From contig REED01000110.1 of assembly GCA_007695225.1 (NCBI GenBank), positions 1 to 64,000 on the forward strand: a DNA stretch of 64,000 nucleotides. Direction: 5' to 3'. Below the pieces are notes generated by a model. It was not told the origin of the DNA, did not search any database, and saw only the letters and a list, made by a program, of their open reading frames with translations. The first letter of the stretch is position 1. Every line of letters begins with the position of its first letter. Below, one piece after another: positions 62,424 through 64,000 of this stretch. The DNA comes from Gemmatimonadales bacterium. Lineage in GTDB: Bacteria; Gemmatimonadota; Gemmatimonadetes; Longimicrobiales; Gaopeijiaceae. Position numbers and translations under genes: made by a program.

Positions 62424-64000
62424 TCAGCGAGAGCCGCGGCCGCCACCACGGGTCCGACGGCCACCGCGACGCCGACCTCCGGACGCCGCCTTCGCGTCCT
62501 CCTCAGAGGTATCTGCCCCCGCCTCAGACGTCCCGGAAGCCTCGGAGTCCCCCCCTGATCGCCGGGCATGATCAGCGCTCCAACCCTCCAGCACCTTCTC
62601 GGCCCGGGCGGGCGGGAGGAGAGAGCGGATCCGGCCCGGGTCCTCCTGGAGCGTTGGGAAGAGGTTGTCTCCCAGTGCTTCCACAAGGGTCTCGGCCGTC
62701 TTCTTCCCTACGCCCTTATAGGAATTCGTGAGGTATTGGACCACGGCATCGGGATCGGTGGGAAGGCGCAGGGCCTCCACGTCCACCGATGCTCCCTCGG
62801 CCGTCGGCGTCGGGGTGGCTTCGGCCTTGCCGGCACGACTCCTGGGAGCCGGGGCCTTCTTCTCCGATGCCCGGGAGCCCGCAGGCTTCTCGGTCGGGGT
62901 CCCGGTGTCCTGCGTCTGCTTTGCAGGGGTCTGCTTTGCAGGGGTCCGCTTTGCAGGAGCGTCCTTGGCAGTCGCTTCTTTCTGCTCCTTCCCCCGGGTC
63001 GAGGACGAAACAGCCCCCGGCGCCTGGCCCTCCAGAAGGGGGGGCGGCTCGTCCTTTCCACCCCGTCGCCGGGAGGAGAGTCGGGGGCGGAGGCGCCGAG
63101 CCGGGTCCTGGGCTGCCGGCGCTGCCGTCTTCGGGGCCTCCCGCTCGGGCGACTCATCAGCGGGCTCCGGGGACTTCGCCTCGGGCTTCTCGTCCCGGCG
63201 GGACTTCACCTCCGCCTTCGGAGCCTCCTTCTTCGAAGGCTCCTCCCTCGGAGCCTCGGCCTTTGATGCCTGCGCTCTCGGTCCTTTCGCCGGAATGGCC
63301 ACCTCGTAGTTTCCGCTGTCCGTCTTCCGAAGGTCGATGACCTCGTGGTCATGGGCCTGACGCAGGAAGAGGGAGAACTTGGAGAACCCCATGGTGGACT
63401 CGTCAAAGGACTCCTGGAGGGCCAGCATGCGGCGCTTCACATCCGAGTCCCGGACGGTGTCGGAGTCCTGGTCCTCCAGAAGGTCCTTCAGCGCCTCGAT
63501 CATGAGATCGTAGGCCGGCTGGAGGTCCTTACGCCCCTCCGGCGCGGCACCGGTCTCCCCGGTCGGTCCGGATGCGGCGGTAGTTCCAGGGGCAGTGGCG
63601 GCCCCGGCGGACGCGGCGCCTTCGGCTGACGGGACGACGGCCGGCTCGCTCCGGCTGACTTCCCGGCTCCGTCCCCCGGCCCGATCGGAACGGCTCCTTG
63701 AGTCCCGGCTTCGCCCCCCTGAGTCCCGGCTTCGGGTGTCCCGGCTCCCTTCCCGGCTGGACGCGGAGGCCCCGTCGGATCCGGAGATGATCTCATACTG
63801 TCCGTTCTCCATCTTCCGGAGCTGAATGAGACCCTTCTGGGCCGCCTCAGTGAGGAATCGGGAGAACTTGCTGAAGCCGTAGCTCTTCTCGTCGAAGCCG
63901 CCGTCGATCTCCAGCATCACCTGCTTGAGGCGGTCGGAGCGCATCACGTCCTTCCGCTTCACCATCTGCTCCACCGCCTTCTCCACCAGGACCCAGGGAT
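62424..64000 (-). CDS. Protein with two OST-HTH/LOTUS domains, helix-hairpin-helix and RG-rich tail (5' end cut by window)
   Basis: The frame is open to base 64000, so the N-terminus (often a NYN/LabA-type nuclease domain in this architecture) lies outside. Two OST-HTH domains are clear: KSYGFSKFSRFLTEAAQKGLI followed by GQYEI, and ESTMGFSKFSLFLRQAHDH followed by GNYEVAI, about 150 residues apart. Low-complexity Arg/Ser and Lys/Ala/Glu linkers follow, then a helix-hairpin-helix (NSYKGVGKKTAETLVEALG) and a last GGRRRGGRRTRGGGRGSR tail. All parts suggest RNA or DNA binding. At least 525 residues are encoded here. No partner gene is coupled. Confidence 0.8.
   Translation of the reverse strand, partial: PWVLVEKAVEQMVKRKDVMRSDRLKQVMLEIDGGFDEKSYGFSKFSRFLTEAAQKGLIQLRKMENGQYEIISGSDGASASSREGSRDTRSRDSGGRSRDSRSRSDRAGGRSREVSRSEPAVVPSAEGAASAGAATAPGTTAASGPTGETGAAPEGRKDLQPAYDLMIEALKDLLEDQDSDTVRDSDVKRRMLALQESFDESTMGFSKFSLFLRQAHDHEVIDLRKTDSGNYEVAIPAKGPRAQASKAEAPREEPSKKEAPKAEVKSRRDEKPEAKSPEPADESPEREAPKTAAPAAQDPARRLRPRLSSRRRGGKDEPPPLLEGQAPGAVSSSTRGKEQKEATAKDAPAKRTPAKQTPAKQTQDTGTPTEKPAGSRASEKKAPAPRSRAGKAEATPTPTAEGASVDVEALRLPTDPDAVVQYLTNSYKGVGKKTAETLVEALGDNLFPTLQEDPGRIRSLLPPARAEKVLEGWSADHARRSGGDSEASGTSEAGADTSEEDAKAASGGRRRGGRRTRGGGRGSR
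62916..62960 (-). repeat. 15-bp tandem repeat within the LOTUS-domain gene
   Basis: Three in-frame units of CTGCTTTGCAGGGGT (the third diverged) encode repeated TPAKQ/TPAKR. Such slippage-prone repeats fit a flexible linker. Confidence 0.7.

Noticed and set aside
63660-63740. Repeated GAGTCCCGGCTTCG-like units as a possible DNA element
   Set aside because: They encode the Arg/Ser/Asp-rich linker of the LOTUS-domain protein in frame, so coding repetition explains them.
1-64000. tRNA, rRNA and CRISPR arrays
   Set aside because: Reading both strands I found no cloverleaf with CCA-type end, no rRNA-like stretch and no spaced repeats; some short ncRNAs could be missed without covariance search.

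Overview
The window is a G+C-rich chromosomal segment from a diderm, probably aerobic bacterium. It encodes SurA-like chaperones, predicted outer-membrane beta-barrels, lipoproteins, FtsEX-EnvC, PBP4 and an MltD-like transglycosylase, which points to an outer membrane. A menaquinone/ubiquinone methyltransferase and an electron-transfer flavoprotein point to respiration. Gene content and style (paired M16 peptidases, ECF sigma factor with a duplicated zinc-finger anti-sigma, DUF58/BatA proteins) would suit Gemmatimonadota, but no marker proves it. There is no rRNA, tRNA, CRISPR array, prophage or complete insertion sequence, so this reads as core chromosome. Genes are tightly packed, with many 4-bp stop/start overlaps of the ATGA, GTGA, TTGA and (inferred) CTGA type.

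Layout: 1-1915 (-) M48 protease, cut by the left edge, plus LemA; 2171-3764 (+) second M48-type protease and a VOC protein; 3828-4322 (-) DUF983-like membrane protein; 4776-10032 (+) purD, mutM and two M16 peptidases (catalytic plus non-catalytic); 10121-10897 (-) menG. 11104-15790 (+) is an envelope-stress-like module: ECF sigma, twin-zinc-finger membrane anti-sigma, bactofilin-like membrane protein, toastrack-like protein and a small membrane protein. 15800-23282 (-) holds an Fe-S set (small ScdA-N-like protein, Mrp lacking CxxC, NifU C-terminal domain), a Cys/Met PLP enzyme, and lepA-pfkB-STAS/HATPase-STAS with overlapping ends.

23524-39142 (+) is a long run: outer-membrane protein, DUF58, BatA-like, mfd, two parvulin chaperones (the second surA), pdxA (probably CTG start), ftsE, ftsX, EnvC-like protein and holB. 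39132-44213 (-): MltD-like LysM protein, class V aminotransferase, guaB, small coiled protein. 44312-45124 (+) hexapeptide acyltransferase. 45241-48434 (-): apt, acs, hypothetical. 48545-52522 (+): Fur/PerR regulator with a clear promoter and operator-like palindrome, FAD-linked oxidase, PBP4. 52539-53194 (-): two small related proteins. 53485-58127: EamA transporter, a convergent overlapping zinc-ribbon membrane protein, SH3 protein, beta-barrel, M23 lipoprotein. 58250-64000 (-): etfA, etfB, NhaC-type antiporter, alkyladenine DNA glycosylase and, cut by the right edge, a protein with two OST-HTH/LOTUS domains, helix-hairpin-helix and Arg/Gly tail.

The most notable items are the LOTUS-type protein, the STAS/GHKL switch pair attached to lepA-pfkB, the Fe-S proteins that have lost expected cysteines, the CTG start of pdxA, and a 26-bp repeat present as two identical copies 21 kb apart plus two diverged candidates.
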